64,000 bases of DNA, from assembly GCA_027484575.1 (NCBI GenBank), contig JAIXSQ010000010.1, positions 124,001 through 188,000 of the forward strand, in the 5' to 3' direction. The notes under the pieces were generated by a model. It saw nothing but the letters and a program-made list of their open reading frames with translations, was not told where the DNA came from and ran no database searches. Both the position numbers and the translations under genes were made by a program. The stretch's first letter is position 1. Each line of letters opens with the position of its first letter. Below are positions 53,325 to 63,427 of the stretch, in pieces. Origin of the DNA: Comamonadaceae bacterium. GTDB lineage: Bacteria; Pseudomonadota; Gammaproteobacteria; Burkholderiales; Burkholderiaceae_C.

Positions 53325-55580
53325 ATGCAATCTACTTTTCCGGCCGTCGAATCGCCGGGCCCGGACTGGCGCAAGGCGCTCAACAACAGGCTCGGCCCTG
53401 CCGAGAACGTTCTCGGCACCCTGGAGGTTGACATCGACGGCGCGATGCGGTTCGGCACGGGCGCCCTGGCCCTGACCGACCGCCGCCTGCTGGCCTGGGC
53501 CGACGGGGCCTGGGCCGACTGGCCGCTGGCCCCCGGGCTGGCCCTGCGCCAGGCCGACCACGGCGGCCTGGGCACCCTGGAGCTGCTCGACCCCCACGGC
53601 CGGCTGGCCCTGTGGCGCTACACCCTGCCCCAGCAGGGCGCGGTGCTGGCCTTCGTCGCCCGCTTCGAGCGGCAGCAGTCCGGCGCCCCGGCCCCGGCCG
53701 AGCCGGCCGACGAGGGGGAGGCCGACGACGAGGCCGACGAGGACACCCGGCCGCCCTCGACCTGGGTGCTGCTGCGGCTGGGCCGCTTCGCCCGCCCGTA
53801 CCGCCGGCAGCTGGCCATCGGCTTCGGGCTGACCCTGGCCTCGACCGCGGCCACCCTGGTGCCACCCTACCTGACCATCCCGTTGATGGACGAGGTGCTG
53901 ATCCCGTTCCAGAACGGCCAGCAGATCGACCCCGCCTACGTGCTGCTGCTGCTGGCCGGCCTGCTCGGCTCGGCCCTGCTGGCCTGGGGCCTGGGCTGGG
54001 CCCGCACCTGGCTGCTGGCGCTGGTGTCCGAGCGCATCGCGGCCGACCTGCGCACCACCGCCTTCGAGCACCTGCTGCAGCTGTCGCTGGACTACTTCGG
54101 CGGCAAGCGCACCGGCGACCTGGTGGCCCGCATCGGCTCGGAAACCGACCGGATCTCGGTGTTCCTGTCGCTGCACGCGCTGGACTTCCTGACCGACGTG
54201 CTGATGTTCGCCATGACGGCGGCCATCCTGTTCTCCATCGACCCCTGGCTGGCCGCCGCCACGCTGCTGCCGCTGCCGTTCATCGCCTGGATGATCCACG
54301 CCGTGCGCGACCGGCTGCGCACCGGCTTCGAGAAGATCGACCGCGTCTGGGGCGACGTCACCAGCGTGCTGGCCGACACCATCCCCGGCATCCGGGTGGT
54401 CAAGGCCTTCGCCCAGGAGCGGCGCGAGGCCCAGCGCTTCCGCGAGGCCAACCAGACCAACCTGGCCGTCAACGACAAGTTGAACAAGACCTGGAGCGTG
54501 TTCTCGCCCACCGTGTCGCTGCTGACCGACGTGGGCCTGCTGGTGGTGTGGGGCTTCGGCATCTGGCTGGTCAGCCGCTCGCAGATCACCGTGGGCGTGC
54601 TGACCGCCTTCATCGCCTACATCGGCCGCTTCTACACCCGGCTGGACTCGATGAGCCGCATCGTCTCGGTCACGCAGAAGGCGGCCGCCGGGGCCAAGCG
54701 CATCTTCGACATCCTGGACCATGTCTCCAACGTCCCCGAGCCGGCCCAGCCGGTGAAGATCGCGGCGATGCAGGGCGCCATCGAGATGCGCGGGCTGGGC
54801 TTTCGCTACGGCAACCGCAGCGTGATCCGCGAGCTGGACCTGTCGATCCGGCCGGGCGAGATGATCGGGCTGGTGGGCCACAGCGGATCGGGCAAGAGCA
54901 CGCTGGTCAACCTGATCTGCCGCTTCTACGACGTGACCGAGGGCGCGATCCGCGTCGACGGCACCGACATCCGGCGCCTGGGCATCGCCGACTACCGCCG
55001 CCACATCGGGCTGGTGCTGCAGGAGCCGTTCCTGTTCTTCGGCACCATCGCCGAGAACATCGCCTACGGCCGCCCGGACGCCACCCGCGCCGAGATCGTC
55101 GCGGCGGCCCGCGCGGCCCACGCGCACGAGTTCATCCTGCGGTTGCCGCTGGGCTACGACTCGATGGTGGGCGAGCGCGGCCAGGGCCTGTCGGGCGGCG
55201 AGCGCCAGCGCATCTCGATCGCGCGCGCGCTGCTGATCGACCCCTGCATCCTGATCCTGGACGAGGCCACCTCCAGCGTGGACACCGAGACCGAGAAGGA
55301 GATCCAGAAGGCGCTGGACAACCTGGTGCAGGGCCGCACCACCATCGCCATCGCCCACCGCCTGTCCACCCTGCGCAAGGCCGACCGCCTGGTGGTGATG
55401 GACCGCGGCCGCGTGGTCGAGGTCGGCCCGCACGACGAGCTGATGGCGCGCCAGGGCTTCTACTGGCGGCTGTACCAGGCGCAGGCGCGCCAGGTCGACC
55501 GCGAGGACGGCGAGGACGGCGGCGACCCCCGCCAACTGCTGGCGCCGCCCGCGCCGGCGGCCCACCCCGCGGGGCAATGA
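53325..55580 (+). CDS. cyanophycin-associated ABC exporter (fused permease/ATPase) with N-terminal PH-like domain
   Basis: The 751-residue half-transporter begins with an unusual soluble region (1-115, [36 protein letters not shown]) resembling bacterial PH-like domains, followed by an acidic linker (about 122-143). A type I exporter membrane domain (about 155-460, six helices) and an ATPase domain come next, with GHSGSGKST at about 518, [32 protein letters not shown] and the switch His IAHRLST. It is homodimeric by family rule. It diverges from the cphA pair, and a DUF1854 gene overlaps its stop; this grouping is seen with cyanophycin genes in Burkholderiales. The cargo is unknown. Confidence 0.9.
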   Translation: MQSTFPAVESPGPDWRKALNNRLGPAENVLGTLEVDIDGAMRFGTGALALTDRRLLAWADGAWADWPLAPGLALRQADHGGLGTLELLDPHGRLALWRYTLPQQGAVLAFVARFERQQSGAPAPAEPADEGEADDEADEDTRPPSTWVLLRLGRFARPYRRQLAIGFGLTLASTAATLVPPYLTIPLMDEVLIPFQNGQQIDPAYVLLLLAGLLGSALLAWGLGWARTWLLALVSERIAADLRTTAFEHLLQLSLDYFGGKRTGDLVARIGSETDRISVFLSLHALDFLTDVLMFAMTAAILFSIDPWLAAATLLPLPFIAWMIHAVRDRLRTGFEKIDRVWGDVTSVLADTIPGIRVVKAFAQERREAQRFREANQTNLAVNDKLNKTWSVFSPTVSLLTDVGLLVVWGFGIWLVSRSQITVGVLTAFIAYIGRFYTRLDSMSRIVSVTQKAAAGAKRIFDILDHVSNVPEPAQPVKIAAMQGAIEMRGLGFRYGNRSVIRELDLSIRPGEMIGLVGHSGSGKSTLVNLICRFYDVTEGAIRVDGTDIRRLGIADYRRHIGLVLQEPFLFFGTIAENIAYGRPDATRAEIVAAARAAHAHEFILRLPLGYDSMVGERGQGLSGGERQRISIARALLIDPCILILDEATSSVDTETEKEIQKALDNLVQGRTTIAIAHRLSTLRKADRLVVMDRGRVVEVGPHDELMARQGFYWRLYQAQARQVDREDGEDGGDPRQLLAPPAPAAHPAGQ

Positions 55581-56041
55581 GCATGGTCCGCATCGAACGC
55601 AATCCCTACGGCCGGCTGGTCCTGACGCTGGACGACGGCACCGTGCACGAGGGCGTGGTGCCCGTGCGCGCCTTCCCCCTGGCCGCGCCCGACGAGGGCG
55701 TCTCGCTCGTGAGCACCGAGGGCCGCGAGGTGGCCTGGATCCCGCTGCTGTCCGACCTGCCCGGGCCGGCCCGCGACCTGCTGCGCGAGGAGCTCGCCGG
55801 CCGCGAGTTCGTGCCGACCGTGCTGCGCATCGAGTCGGTCTCCGGCTTCGCCACCCCCAGCACCTGGCACGTGCAGACCGACCGCGGCCCGACGCGCTTC
55901 GTGCTCAAGGGCGAGGAGGACATCCGCCGGCTGGGCGGGGGCACGCTGCTGATCGCCAGTGCCGAGGGGATCAACTTCCGGATCGAGGACCGGTGGAAGC
56001 TGGATCGGAAGTCGCGGGGGGTGCTGGAGCGTTTCCTGTAG
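55577..56041 (+). CDS. DUF1854 family protein, cyanophycin-associated
   Basis: The 154-residue soluble protein starts at an ATG overlapping the exporter stop (ATGA); a second in-frame ATG follows at 55583. [42 protein letters not shown] at the N terminus, [24 protein letters not shown], and the C-terminal [30 protein letters not shown] are DUF1854 marks. It is mostly beta strand with a helical tail. Strict coupling to the ABC exporter suggests a regulatory or assembly subunit. No biochemical role is established. Confidence 0.85.
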   Translation: MSMVRIERNPYGRLVLTLDDGTVHEGVVPVRAFPLAAPDEGVSLVSTEGREVAWIPLLSDLPGPARDLLREELAGREFVPTVLRIESVSGFATPSTWHVQTDRGPTRFVLKGEEDIRRLGGGTLLIASAEGINFRIEDRWKLDRKSRGVLERFL

Positions 56042-56069
56042 CCGGACCGGCACTGCGCCCCGGCCCGGG

Positions 56070-56885
56070 TCAGGCGGGCTTGGTGCCTTTCACGGCATTG
56101 GCGCGCGCCCTGACCGACACCGGGCCGTCGCCTTCGACCCCCAGACGTTCGCGCACACGGGCCTGCAGCACGTGCAGTTGCTCCGGTGCCGCCGTGGCGA
56201 GCAGGTCCCGCACGCGGGGGCTGCCGCGGGCGGTGCGCCAGAACTCCTCGAAAGAGCCGAACCTGCGGCTGACCTCGATCCGGCAGGTCTGGACGTCGGC
56301 GAGGCCCGCGCCCCGCCAGAGTTCGACCGACGCGCGCTCGGACGAGGCCCATGCGCTCGGGGGACCCTGGCTCGGGTGGCCTTCTGCGCGGAGGGCGTCG
56401 GCGATCGCCTGGAGCGGAAAGCCTCCACCGGCCACGTCCCAGTGGTAGGCCGCGACGGTGCCGCCCGGGCGGGTGACACGGGCGAGCTCGCGCACGCCCT
56501 GCGCCGGATCGGGGACGAAGAACAGGACCAGTGCCATCACCGCCGCATCCATGCACGCCGAGGCCAGCGGCAGGGCCTGCGCGTCGCCCACCAGGAAACG
56601 CACCTGCGCCAGGCCGGGCCGCCGCCTCGCGTAGGCCAGTTGGGCCTGCGAGGGGTCGACTCCCACCACGCGGGCCGGATGCTGGCGGGACACCAGCACG
56701 TCCGTGAACGAGCCGTCCCCGCAGCCGTCGTCCAGCCAGTCCAGTCCGTGCGGGAGGGCCAGCCAGTCGAGGAAGGGCTGCGCCACGCGGGTGCTCCAGC
56801 GCCCCATCATGAGCTCGTAGGCGGCGCCGTCGTCGAAGACGAATGGCGCTGCGTGGATGGACGGGGCCGGGGCGCTCACCTGCAT
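56070..56885 (-). CDS. class I SAM-dependent methyltransferase (UbiE/Methyltransf_11-like)
   Basis: The protein of about 271 residues has motif I WLDDGCGDGSFTDVL, the acidic post-I VVGVDPSQAQL, motif II FLVGDAQALPLASACMDAAVMALVLFF and RVTRPGGTVAAYHWD. The N-terminal FDDGAAYELMMGRWSTRVAQPFLDWLALP is typical of small-molecule methyltransferases of this type. A GTG at 56879 is a better-spaced start (GAGGGG 6 bases ahead) than the ATG at 56885. It is divergent from a LysR regulator 83 bases away. The substrate is unknown. Confidence 0.8.
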   Translation of the reverse strand: MQVSAPAPSIHAAPFVFDDGAAYELMMGRWSTRVAQPFLDWLALPHGLDWLDDGCGDGSFTDVLVSRQHPARVVGVDPSQAQLAYARRRPGLAQVRFLVGDAQALPLASACMDAAVMALVLFFVPDPAQGVRELARVTRPGGTVAAYHWDVAGGGFPLQAIADALRAEGHPSQGPPSAWASSERASVELWRGAGLADVQTCRIEVSRRFGSFEEFWRTARGSPRVRDLLATAAPEQLHVLQARVRERLGVEGDGPVSVRARANAVKGTKPA

Positions 56886-56968
56886 CCCCTCGCCGGCGGC
56901 CGCCGTCCCGCAGCGGCGCCTGCGCACATTGCCAATCCGGCCGCGGCCGGGCCACACTCCGGCCCGGC

Positions 56969-57976
56969 ATGGACAAGCTCAAGGCGATCCAGTACTTCCT
57001 CGCCGCGGCCCAGGCGGGCAGCCTGTCGGCGGCTGCACGTCAGCAAGGCGTGACACTGCAGGCCGTGTCGAAACTCGTGTCCGCACTCGAGGCGCAGTTG
57101 GGCGCCAGGCTGTTCGAACGCGACGCGCGGGGACTGAAGCTGACCACCGACGGGCTGCAGTACGCCGAGGCCTGCGGGCCTCTGGTCGCGCAGCTGCAGG
57201 CGGCCGAGGAGGGCCTGCGGCACGGGCGCCAGCGCCCGCAGGGCACCCTGGTGGTGGGTGCGACCCCGTTCTTCTTCCAGCACGCCATCACACCGGTGCT
57301 CCCTGCGTTCCATGCCGACTACCCCGACCTCACGCTGGACGTGCGGGCCGTGGTCCACGTGGACGAGCCGGCCGCCCGCGACTGCGACGTCCTCGTTCTG
57401 CACGGATGGTTCGATGCCGGCGACTGGGTGCGGCGTGACCTGCCGGTCCTGCCCCAGGTGACGGTGGCGACCGGCGCCTATTGGAAGCGCCATGGCATCC
57501 CGCGCCACCCCGGCGAACTGTCCGAGCACAACTGCCTGTGCTACCGCAATCCCTATGGGAAGCTGCTGGACCTCTGGCGCTACAGGCGGGCAGGCCAACA
57601 GGGGGAGGAGGTCGAGCAGGTCGTCGTCAGCGGCTGGTGCAGCTCCAACCACCGCGATCACCTGGTCGAACTCGCGTTGCGCGATGCCGGCGTGATGCGG
57701 GTGTCGCACGCCACCGAACAGCAGGCGCTGGCCAGCGGCAGGCTGGTCCCCGTGCTGCTCGACTGGGAGCTGATGGACGCGCCCCCGCTGGCGATCTATT
57801 TCCGTCCCGAGCAACGCCGCAGCTCGCGGCTGCGCGTTCTGGCCGAGTTCCTGACGGTCCGTTGCGCCGAACTGGCGCAGCTGGGCAGCAGCGGCCCGGC
57901 ATGGCGGGGCGATGGCCGGCCGGCATGGCACCACGGCAGCGCGCGGCGTGCCTCGAGCTGGTTGGCGCATCGCTGA
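56969..57976 (+). CDS. LysR-family transcriptional regulator
   Basis: The 335-residue regulator has an N-terminal winged helix-turn-helix (MDKLKAIQYFLAAAQAGSLSAAARQQGVTLQAVSKLVSALEAQLGARLFERDARGLKLTTDG, about 1-62) and an effector-binding domain from about 90. A low-complexity tail follows 310. It is divergent from the methyltransferase gene and convergent with a Bug receptor gene, ending 9 bases from it. LysR-Bug pairs are frequent in Burkholderiales, so it may control either neighbour. The effector is unknown. Confidence 0.9.
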   Translation: MDKLKAIQYFLAAAQAGSLSAAARQQGVTLQAVSKLVSALEAQLGARLFERDARGLKLTTDGLQYAEACGPLVAQLQAAEEGLRHGRQRPQGTLVVGATPFFFQHAITPVLPAFHADYPDLTLDVRAVVHVDEPAARDCDVLVLHGWFDAGDWVRRDLPVLPQVTVATGAYWKRHGIPRHPGELSEHNCLCYRNPYGKLLDLWRYRRAGQQGEEVEQVVVSGWCSSNHRDHLVELALRDAGVMRVSHATEQQALASGRLVPVLLDWELMDAPPLAIYFRPEQRRSSRLRVLAEFLTVRCAELAQLGSSGPAWRGDGRPAWHHGSARRASSWLAHR

Positions 57977-57985
57977 GACCGCGCG

Positions 57986-58948
57986 TCAGTCGAGGCTCGC
58001 GCCGGTCTCGCGGACATGTTGCACGTACTGGGCTTCCGCCTGCCGCATCAGCTCGCGCGTTTCGCCGGGCGTGCGCACGGGGCCCACGATCAGCAGGCGG
58101 TCCATCTCCTGCCTGAACTCGGACGTCTCCGTCGCCTGGCGCACCGCCGCTGCCAGGCGGTCCACGAGTTCCGCCCGCAGTCCCGGTGGCCCCAGAACGA
58201 AGTGGGCCGAGATCAGCGGGGCTGCCGGTACACCTGCCTCGCCCAGGGTGGGAACGGCCGGAAGCGCGGCCATGCGCTCGGCCGCGCTGCAGCCCAGCAT
58301 CGCCAGCCGGCCGGATCGCACGTGTGGCAGGCTCGCGCCGACCGGCAGCACGGCCGCGTGGATCCGCCCTTCGAGCAGGTCTGGCAGCAGCTGCGGGGCG
58401 CCCTTGTACGGCACGCGTTCGAGCTGGAAGCCGAGCGCGCTGGTGACTTGTCCGGCCACCATGTCCTCCGAGACGTTGTTGGCCCCGCGCATCAGCGGTT
58501 TCGGGCTCGCCTTGGCGAGCGCGGCGAACTCGGCCAGGGTCTTGGCCGGCAGTGCAGATGGGATCACCAGGCATTGCGTGTTCCCACCGATGGCCGCGAT
58601 CGCGGTGAATTCGGCGAGCGACCTGTACGGCGATGCCTTGCTGAGGTGCGGCAAGCCTGCGTTCGACGCGAGTGCGAAGAGGACGGTGTACCCGTCCGGC
58701 GTCGCGTTCAGGACGGCGCCCGCGCCAATGCCGGTGTTGGCCCCGGGCCGGTTGTCCACGACCACCTCACGGCCCAGCGAAGCTGCCATTCCCTTGGCGA
58801 GCGCGCGGGCAGCCGCGTCGCTCGGGCCACCGGCCGGTGTCGGCACGACCAGCCGGACGGCCCGGGCGGGATAGGCGTTGTCCGCGATTGCGCACGGGGC
58901 GAGGGCCACCAGGACGGTCATAGCCAGCGTACGGGTCGAGCGGTGCAT
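57986..58948 (-). CDS. Bug-family (TctC-like) periplasmic substrate-binding protein
   Basis: The 320-residue protein has a signal peptide (1-22, ending APCAIAD). The mature part has the Bug pattern VRLVVPTPAGGPSDAAARALAKGM, VVDNRPGANTGIGAGAVLNATPDGYTVLFA, FQLERVPYKGAPQLLPDLLEGRI and a late LLIVGPVRTPGETRELM. AAGGAGCACCGAC precedes the ATG. It is an orphan receptor with no TctAB permease beside it. It differs clearly from the other Bug protein at 13012-14001, so the two bind different ligands. Confidence 0.88.
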   Translation of the reverse strand: MHRSTRTLAMTVLVALAPCAIADNAYPARAVRLVVPTPAGGPSDAAARALAKGMAASLGREVVVDNRPGANTGIGAGAVLNATPDGYTVLFALASNAGLPHLSKASPYRSLAEFTAIAAIGGNTQCLVIPSALPAKTLAEFAALAKASPKPLMRGANNVSEDMVAGQVTSALGFQLERVPYKGAPQLLPDLLEGRIHAAVLPVGASLPHVRSGRLAMLGCSAAERMAALPAVPTLGEAGVPAAPLISAHFVLGPPGLRAELVDRLAAAVRQATETSEFRQEMDRLLIVGPVRTPGETRELMRQAEAQYVQHVRETGASLD

Positions 58949-59249
58949 GTCGGTGCTCCTTGCTGCGGTGATGGGAGTGTCCGTCGGCTGTTGCGGGGCG
59001 GGAAGCGGCGTGCCGGTGGACCGGGCCTGAACCGATGGTTCAGGGGCGGCCGGCGCGTGGGCGCGTGGTCGACCGGCCCTCCGCGCCGCAAGGATCGGCG
59101 CACGGGGTAGGGAAACGGCCGCGCATGCCTAGGCAAATGGAGCCCACGCCGCAGGTGGCCCGTTGCGCGGGATCAAGTGGCAGACCGACAGCGGCTCCTA
59201 GCCTCGCTCGACCTGCCACCTCCGGCAGGCGAGACACCGGAACCGCCAC
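58949..59249. other. 301-base intergenic region with inverted repeats
   Basis: The divergent gap between the Bug receptor and chemoreceptor genes holds a perfect hairpin CCTGAACC-GAT-GGTTCAGG (59026-59044), 78 bases upstream of the Bug start, and a perfect palindrome TGCCTAGGCA (59126-59135). Either could be an operator. I see no open frame with family resemblance and no convincing sigma-28 promoter for the chemoreceptor. Confidence 0.5.
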
Positions 59250-60953
59250 ATGTCCCCGACTTCCCGCATGACCCTCGCCAGCCGCCTCGGGCTGGCCTTT
59301 GCCACCCTGATCGTCCTGACCGTGGCCATCGCCGGGTTCGCGCTCACGCGCCTGGCCGGCGTGAACGCCGCCGCCCAGGACATCGCCGGCAACTGGCTGC
59401 CCAGCATCAAGGTGCTGGGCGAGATCCGCACCACGGCCAACCAGCTGCGCCGCGCCGAGGCCGACCACCTGCTGTCCGCGCACGCGTCGGAGCTGGCGGA
59501 CATCGAGCGCCGCGTCGGCGAGCTGCGCGCCACGATGGGCGCGAAGATGAAGGCCTACGAGCCATTGATCTCCTCGCCGCAGGAGCGTGCCGCCTACGAG
59601 GAGTTCGCCAGGAGCCGTGCCAGCTGGATCGCCACGCGCGAGCGCCTGTTCGCCTTGTCGCGCAGCGGCCCCGCCGGCGCGGAGGAGGCGCGCGCGCTGT
59701 TCCGCGGGGCCTCGCGTGACGAATTCAATGCCATGGCCGAGCAGATCGGCCGGCTGGTCGACATCAACGACCAGGGATCGCAGGCGGCGGCGACCGGTTC
59801 GCAGGCGGCCTACGCGTCGGCCAAGGCATGGATGGCGGCCATGACGCTGCTGGCAGCTGCCGTGTCCGTCGCCCTGGCCGTGCTGCTCGTGCGGTCGGTC
59901 ACCCGCTCGCTCGGTGGTGAGCCCGACAGCGCTGCCGAGCTGGCGCGGCGCGTGGCCGATGGCGACCTGGGCGCACCGATCCAGCTGCGCGCCGGTGACG
60001 ATGCCAGCCTGCTGGCGGCGCTCAAGCGCATGCAGGACGGGCTGGCCGGCCTGGTGCACACGGTGCGCGAGAACGCCGATTCGGTCGCGACCGCCTCGAG
60101 CCAGATCGCGCAGGGCAACATCGACCTGTCCAGCCGCACCGAGGAGCAGGCCAGCGCGCTGCAGCAGACCGCCGCCTCGATGAAGCAGCTGGCGGCCACG
60201 GTGCAGTCGAATGCGTCCAACGCCCAGCAGGGCGACGCGCTGGCGGCCGATGCCGCCGAAGTGGCCGGCCGCGGTGGCCAGGTCGTGGGCGAGGTGGTCG
60301 CGACCATGCAGGGCATCCACCAGAGCAGCCGCCGCATCGCCGACATCATCGGCACCATCGACGGCATCGCTTTCCAGACCAACATCCTGGCGCTCAATGC
60401 CGCGGTGGAGGCGGCGCGCGCCGGCGAGCAGGGCCGCGGCTTCGCCGTGGTGGCCGGCGAGGTGCGCACGCTGGCCCAGCGCAGCGCCGAGGCCGCCAAG
60501 GAGATCAAGCAGCTGATCACCGACAGCGTGGGCCGTGTCGAGCAGGGCACGCAACTGGCCGACCAGGCCGGTGCCACGATGGCCGAAGTGGTCGAGGCGA
60601 TCCGGCGCGTGCACGCGCTCATGGGCGAGATCAGCGCCGCCAGCCGCGAGCAGAGCGCGGGCGTGGCGCAGATCGAGGAGGCCGTGCAGCAGATGGACCA
60701 GGTCACGCAGCAGAACGCCGCGCTGGTCGAGCAGAGTGCCGCGGCCGCCGACAGCCTCAGGAGCCAGGCCCGCCAGCTGGTGTCGACGGTGGGCGTGTTC
60801 CGCCTGGGCGGCCAGGTGCAGGGCGGGCCCGCCCCGCAGCCAGCGGGCCTTGCCCCGGTCGCGCGTCACACCGGCCCTGCTGTCGGCCGGCCCGCCGCGG
60901 TGACGTCGCGGCAGGCGGCAGCGGACGCGGGCGCCGACTGGCAGACCTTCTGA
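59250..60953 (+). CDS. methyl-accepting chemotaxis protein
   Basis: The 567-residue transmembrane chemoreceptor has helix 1 at about 12-35, a four-helix-bundle periplasmic ligand domain (about 36-188), helix 2 at about 190-213, then HAMP ([24 protein letters not shown]...). The cytoplasmic signalling domain has its tip at [31 protein letters not shown]. After a Pro/Ala linker it ends in DWQTF, the WxxF-type pentapeptide that tethers CheR/CheB. So it is a high-abundance, Tsr/Tar-like receptor despite standing alone without che genes. The ligand is unknown. The ATG six codons later (MTLASR) is an alternative start. Confidence 0.93.
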   Translation: MSPTSRMTLASRLGLAFATLIVLTVAIAGFALTRLAGVNAAAQDIAGNWLPSIKVLGEIRTTANQLRRAEADHLLSAHASELADIERRVGELRATMGAKMKAYEPLISSPQERAAYEEFARSRASWIATRERLFALSRSGPAGAEEARALFRGASRDEFNAMAEQIGRLVDINDQGSQAAATGSQAAYASAKAWMAAMTLLAAAVSVALAVLLVRSVTRSLGGEPDSAAELARRVADGDLGAPIQLRAGDDASLLAALKRMQDGLAGLVHTVRENADSVATASSQIAQGNIDLSSRTEEQASALQQTAASMKQLAATVQSNASNAQQGDALAADAAEVAGRGGQVVGEVVATMQGIHQSSRRIADIIGTIDGIAFQTNILALNAAVEAARAGEQGRGFAVVAGEVRTLAQRSAEAAKEIKQLITDSVGRVEQGTQLADQAGATMAEVVEAIRRVHALMGEISAASREQSAGVAQIEEAVQQMDQVTQQNAALVEQSAAAADSLRSQARQLVSTVGVFRLGGQVQGGPAPQPAGLAPVARHTGPAVGRPAAVTSRQAAADAGADWQTF

Positions 60954-60955
60954 AG

Positions 60956-60973
60956 CGCGCCGGCCCCGGCGCG
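60956..60973. terminator. hairpin between convergent chemoreceptor and GIY-YIG-like genes
   Basis: CGCGCCGG (60956-60963), CC, CCGGCGCG (60966-60973) form a perfect 8-bp inverted repeat in the 30-base gap between the two convergent stops. It suits a bidirectional terminator; T tracts are absent. Confidence 0.45.
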
Positions 60974-60983
60974 GCCGACCCGT

Positions 60984-61724
60984 TCAGGTGGCCAGCGGCT
61001 GCAGGCCCGCGGGGTCCAGGTACATGCCGTCCAAGGGGTGCAGCCGCTGGGCGTTGTCGTGCAGCACGACGAACGCGCCGGCCCGCGGGTCCTTGGTCCT
61101 GGGTGCGTTGAACACGGGGTCGAGCTGCAGGATCAGCTGCGCTTCCAGCTGCGTCAGCAGCGCCTTGCCGGCGCGCAGGAACTCGATGTTGACCCAGGTG
61201 TCCTCGTCGATCCGCACCTGGACCTCGCACATGTGGACCCGCTTGGGCCGGCCGTCGTAGCTGGGATCGTTCAGCCGCGTGGCCGCCACATGACCGTTGT
61301 CGAACCGGCCCGTCGTGCTGGAGGTCTGGCCCACGTAGACGATGTTGGCGGGCCGCGCGCCTGCGCCCACCGCGATGAAGTAGATCGGCTGCGAGACCGG
61401 CGGGCGCGCCGGGGCCTGGGCCGCGCCGTCCCGGCGCGACAGCCAATCCTCGCCCGGGCGCAGGCAGGCCGTGCGGACGCGGGCCAGGTAGGCCCGCGCC
61501 GCCTCCACGCTTGCCGAGAAGGACTGGCTCGGGATCTCGGGTGAGTGGTGCACCGGGATGCCGGCGCCGATGCGCAGCGCAAACTGCAGCCAGGCTGGGT
61601 CGGGCTCGGCGTCCAGCCGGCGCTGCAGCTCCGACCAGGACAGGCCGGCCGCGAGGAAGGTCGCGATCAGCTCCGACGGCGGCTTGCGGCCCGGCACCGC
61701 CGGGCCCGCTCCGAAGGGACTCAT
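60984..61724 (-). CDS. uncharacterised protein with GIY-YIG-like nuclease domain
   Basis: The 246-residue soluble protein has an N-terminal helical region (about 1-100) I do not recognise. A C-terminal stretch follows the GIY-YIG layout: PIYFIAV (113-119), IVYVGQTS (128-135), R140, H145, and TQLEAQLILQLDPVFN with Glu194 as the expected metal ligand and Asn206 at the end. The first Gly of GIY is Pro and YIG is YVG, so it is a divergent member; catalysis is uncertain. Its ATG overlaps the SulP stop (ATGA), so it is translated with an anion transporter, an unusual pairing. Confidence 0.6.
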   Translation of the reverse strand: MSPFGAGPAVPGRKPPSELIATFLAAGLSWSELQRRLDAEPDPAWLQFALRIGAGIPVHHSPEIPSQSFSASVEAARAYLARVRTACLRPGEDWLSRRDGAAQAPARPPVSQPIYFIAVGAGARPANIVYVGQTSSTTGRFDNGHVAATRLNDPSYDGRPKRVHMCEVQVRIDEDTWVNIEFLRAGKALLTQLEAQLILQLDPVFNAPRTKDPRAGAFVVLHDNAQRLHPLDGMYLDPAGLQPLAT

Positions 61725-63376
61725 GGACTCAACCGCCCGAAGGCCACCAGCGCCTCCGTCTCCGTCCGCCACGTCTTGACCAGCGCGTCGTCGTCCCGCA
61801 GTTCCCCCGCCTTGCGCAGCACCGTCTCCACCGGCAGCTTCAGCCCCACCAGGTGCAGCGTGATGCCGCGGCCGGCCAGCAGCTTGCGCAGGGCGCCGAA
61901 GGTCTCGACACCGGTGGCGTCGATGCGGTTGAGCGGCTGCGCGAACAGCAGCACGTGGCGCGTGCCCGGGTGCGCCGCCAGGTGCTCGACCAGGTTGCGC
62001 TCCAGCGCCGAGGCCGAGGCGAAGTCGAGTTCGGCGTCCATCCGCAGCGCATAGGTGTTTGCGGCGATGGGGGCCAGCTGCCACAGGTGGCGGTCGCGCA
62101 GGCTGCCGTCCGGGTGCAGGCCCACCTCGATGATGCGCGGGTGCAGCCGCAGGTACAAAAAGTGCGCCAGCCCCAGCAGCACGCCGGTGAGCACGCCCCA
62201 GTAGATCGCCGGCGCCGACAGGATGGTCACGGCGAAGGTCACCAGCGCGGTGACGGCCTCGACCCGGTCCACCTGCCACAGGCTGCGGAACACCCGCGGC
62301 TTGAGCAGGCCGGCGACCGCCGTGACCACCACCGCCGACAGCACGGCCGAGGGCACGTGGTACAGCGCCGGGGTGAGGAACAGCAGCACCGCCAGCACGA
62401 TCACGCAGGCGGCCACCGTCGCCCAGCCGGTCCTGGCGCCGGCGTAGAGCGTGATGGCCGAGCGGGAGAACGAGGTGCTGGTGGGGAAGGCGCCGCTGAA
62501 GCCCGCGACGATCTTGCCCACGCCCTGGCCCACCAGGTCCTGGCTGGCGTCCCAGCGCTTGCCGTCGCGCTGGCTCTCGATCTTGGCGCTGGAGGCCATC
62601 TCCATCGAGCTGACCAGCGCGATCACCAGCGCCGGCGCCACCAGCGCGCGGAACACGTCCCAGTCGGGCAGGGCGGGCCAGTAGAAGCCCGGCAGGCCGG
62701 CGGGCAGGGTGCCCACCACCGGGCCGCCGCGCGCCGCGAAGCCGGTCGCGGCGCTGAGGGCCGCCGCGCCGGCCAGCACCAGCAGGGCCATGGGCAGCCT
62801 GGGCAGCTTGCGCTTGCCGACCTCGAACAGGACCACGCTCGCCAGGCCGTAGGCCAGCGCCTCCGGGTTCGGCTGCGCGCCCTGCAGCAGGGTGCCGAGC
62901 TTGCCGGCCAGGCCCACCAGCTGCGGCAGCTGCGACCAGATGATCAGCACCGCGGCGGCCTGGCTGAAGCCGGTGAGCACGGGCGAGCTCACGAGGTTGA
63001 GCACCCAGGCCGAGCCGGTGGCGCCCACGGCCACCTGCATCGCGCCGGCCAGCAGCGCCAGCCACACGGCCAGCAGCACCCATTGCGCGCTGCCCGGCGG
63101 CGCCAGGCCGACGAGGGATGCGCCGACCAGCACGCTGCTCAGCGCCGAGGGGCCGACCGACAGCCGGGTCGAGCCGCTGAACAGCACGGCCGCCAGCATG
63201 GGCAGGAAGGTGGCGTACAGGCCGGTGACCAGCGGCATGCCCGCCAGGCCGGCATACGCGACCGACTGCGGGACCATGACCACGGCCACCGTCAGCGCCG
63301 CCGCCACCTCGCCGCGCAACAGCTGGGCGGTGGGCCGCGGCCAGCGCAGGAAGGGCAACCAGCGTGACAGGGACAT
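61721..63376 (-). CDS. SulP-family anion transporter with STAS domain
   Basis: The 551-residue inner-membrane protein has about 12-14 hydrophobic segments. It opens with [60 protein letters not shown], the SulP signature, around residues 25-85. [13 protein letters not shown]-like residues ([23 protein letters not shown]) follow. A cytoplasmic STAS domain from about 425 ([45 protein letters not shown]) regulates transport. The substrate could be sulfate, bicarbonate or a dicarboxylate. The gene is coupled to the downstream GIY-YIG-like gene by ATGA. Confidence 0.92.
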   Translation of the reverse strand: MSLSRWLPFLRWPRPTAQLLRGEVAAALTVAVVMVPQSVAYAGLAGMPLVTGLYATFLPMLAAVLFSGSTRLSVGPSALSSVLVGASLVGLAPPGSAQWVLLAVWLALLAGAMQVAVGATGSAWVLNLVSSPVLTGFSQAAAVLIIWSQLPQLVGLAGKLGTLLQGAQPNPEALAYGLASVVLFEVGKRKLPRLPMALLVLAGAAALSAATGFAARGGPVVGTLPAGLPGFYWPALPDWDVFRALVAPALVIALVSSMEMASSAKIESQRDGKRWDASQDLVGQGVGKIVAGFSGAFPTSTSFSRSAITLYAGARTGWATVAACVIVLAVLLFLTPALYHVPSAVLSAVVVTAVAGLLKPRVFRSLWQVDRVEAVTALVTFAVTILSAPAIYWGVLTGVLLGLAHFLYLRLHPRIIEVGLHPDGSLRDRHLWQLAPIAANTYALRMDAELDFASASALERNLVEHLAAHPGTRHVLLFAQPLNRIDATGVETFGALRKLLAGRGITLHLVGLKLPVETVLRKAGELRDDDALVKTWRTETEALVAFGRLSP

Positions 63377-63427
63377 GCGCCGAGCTTAAGCCAGCCCCGG
63401 GGGGCCGCCGCCACAATCCGGCCTCCC

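Noticed and set aside
59165-59215. Possible sigma-28 (FliA) promoter upstream of the chemoreceptor (TCAAGTGG ... ACCGACAG)
   Set aside because: The two elements overlap in spacing (fewer than 11 bases apart) and match poorly.
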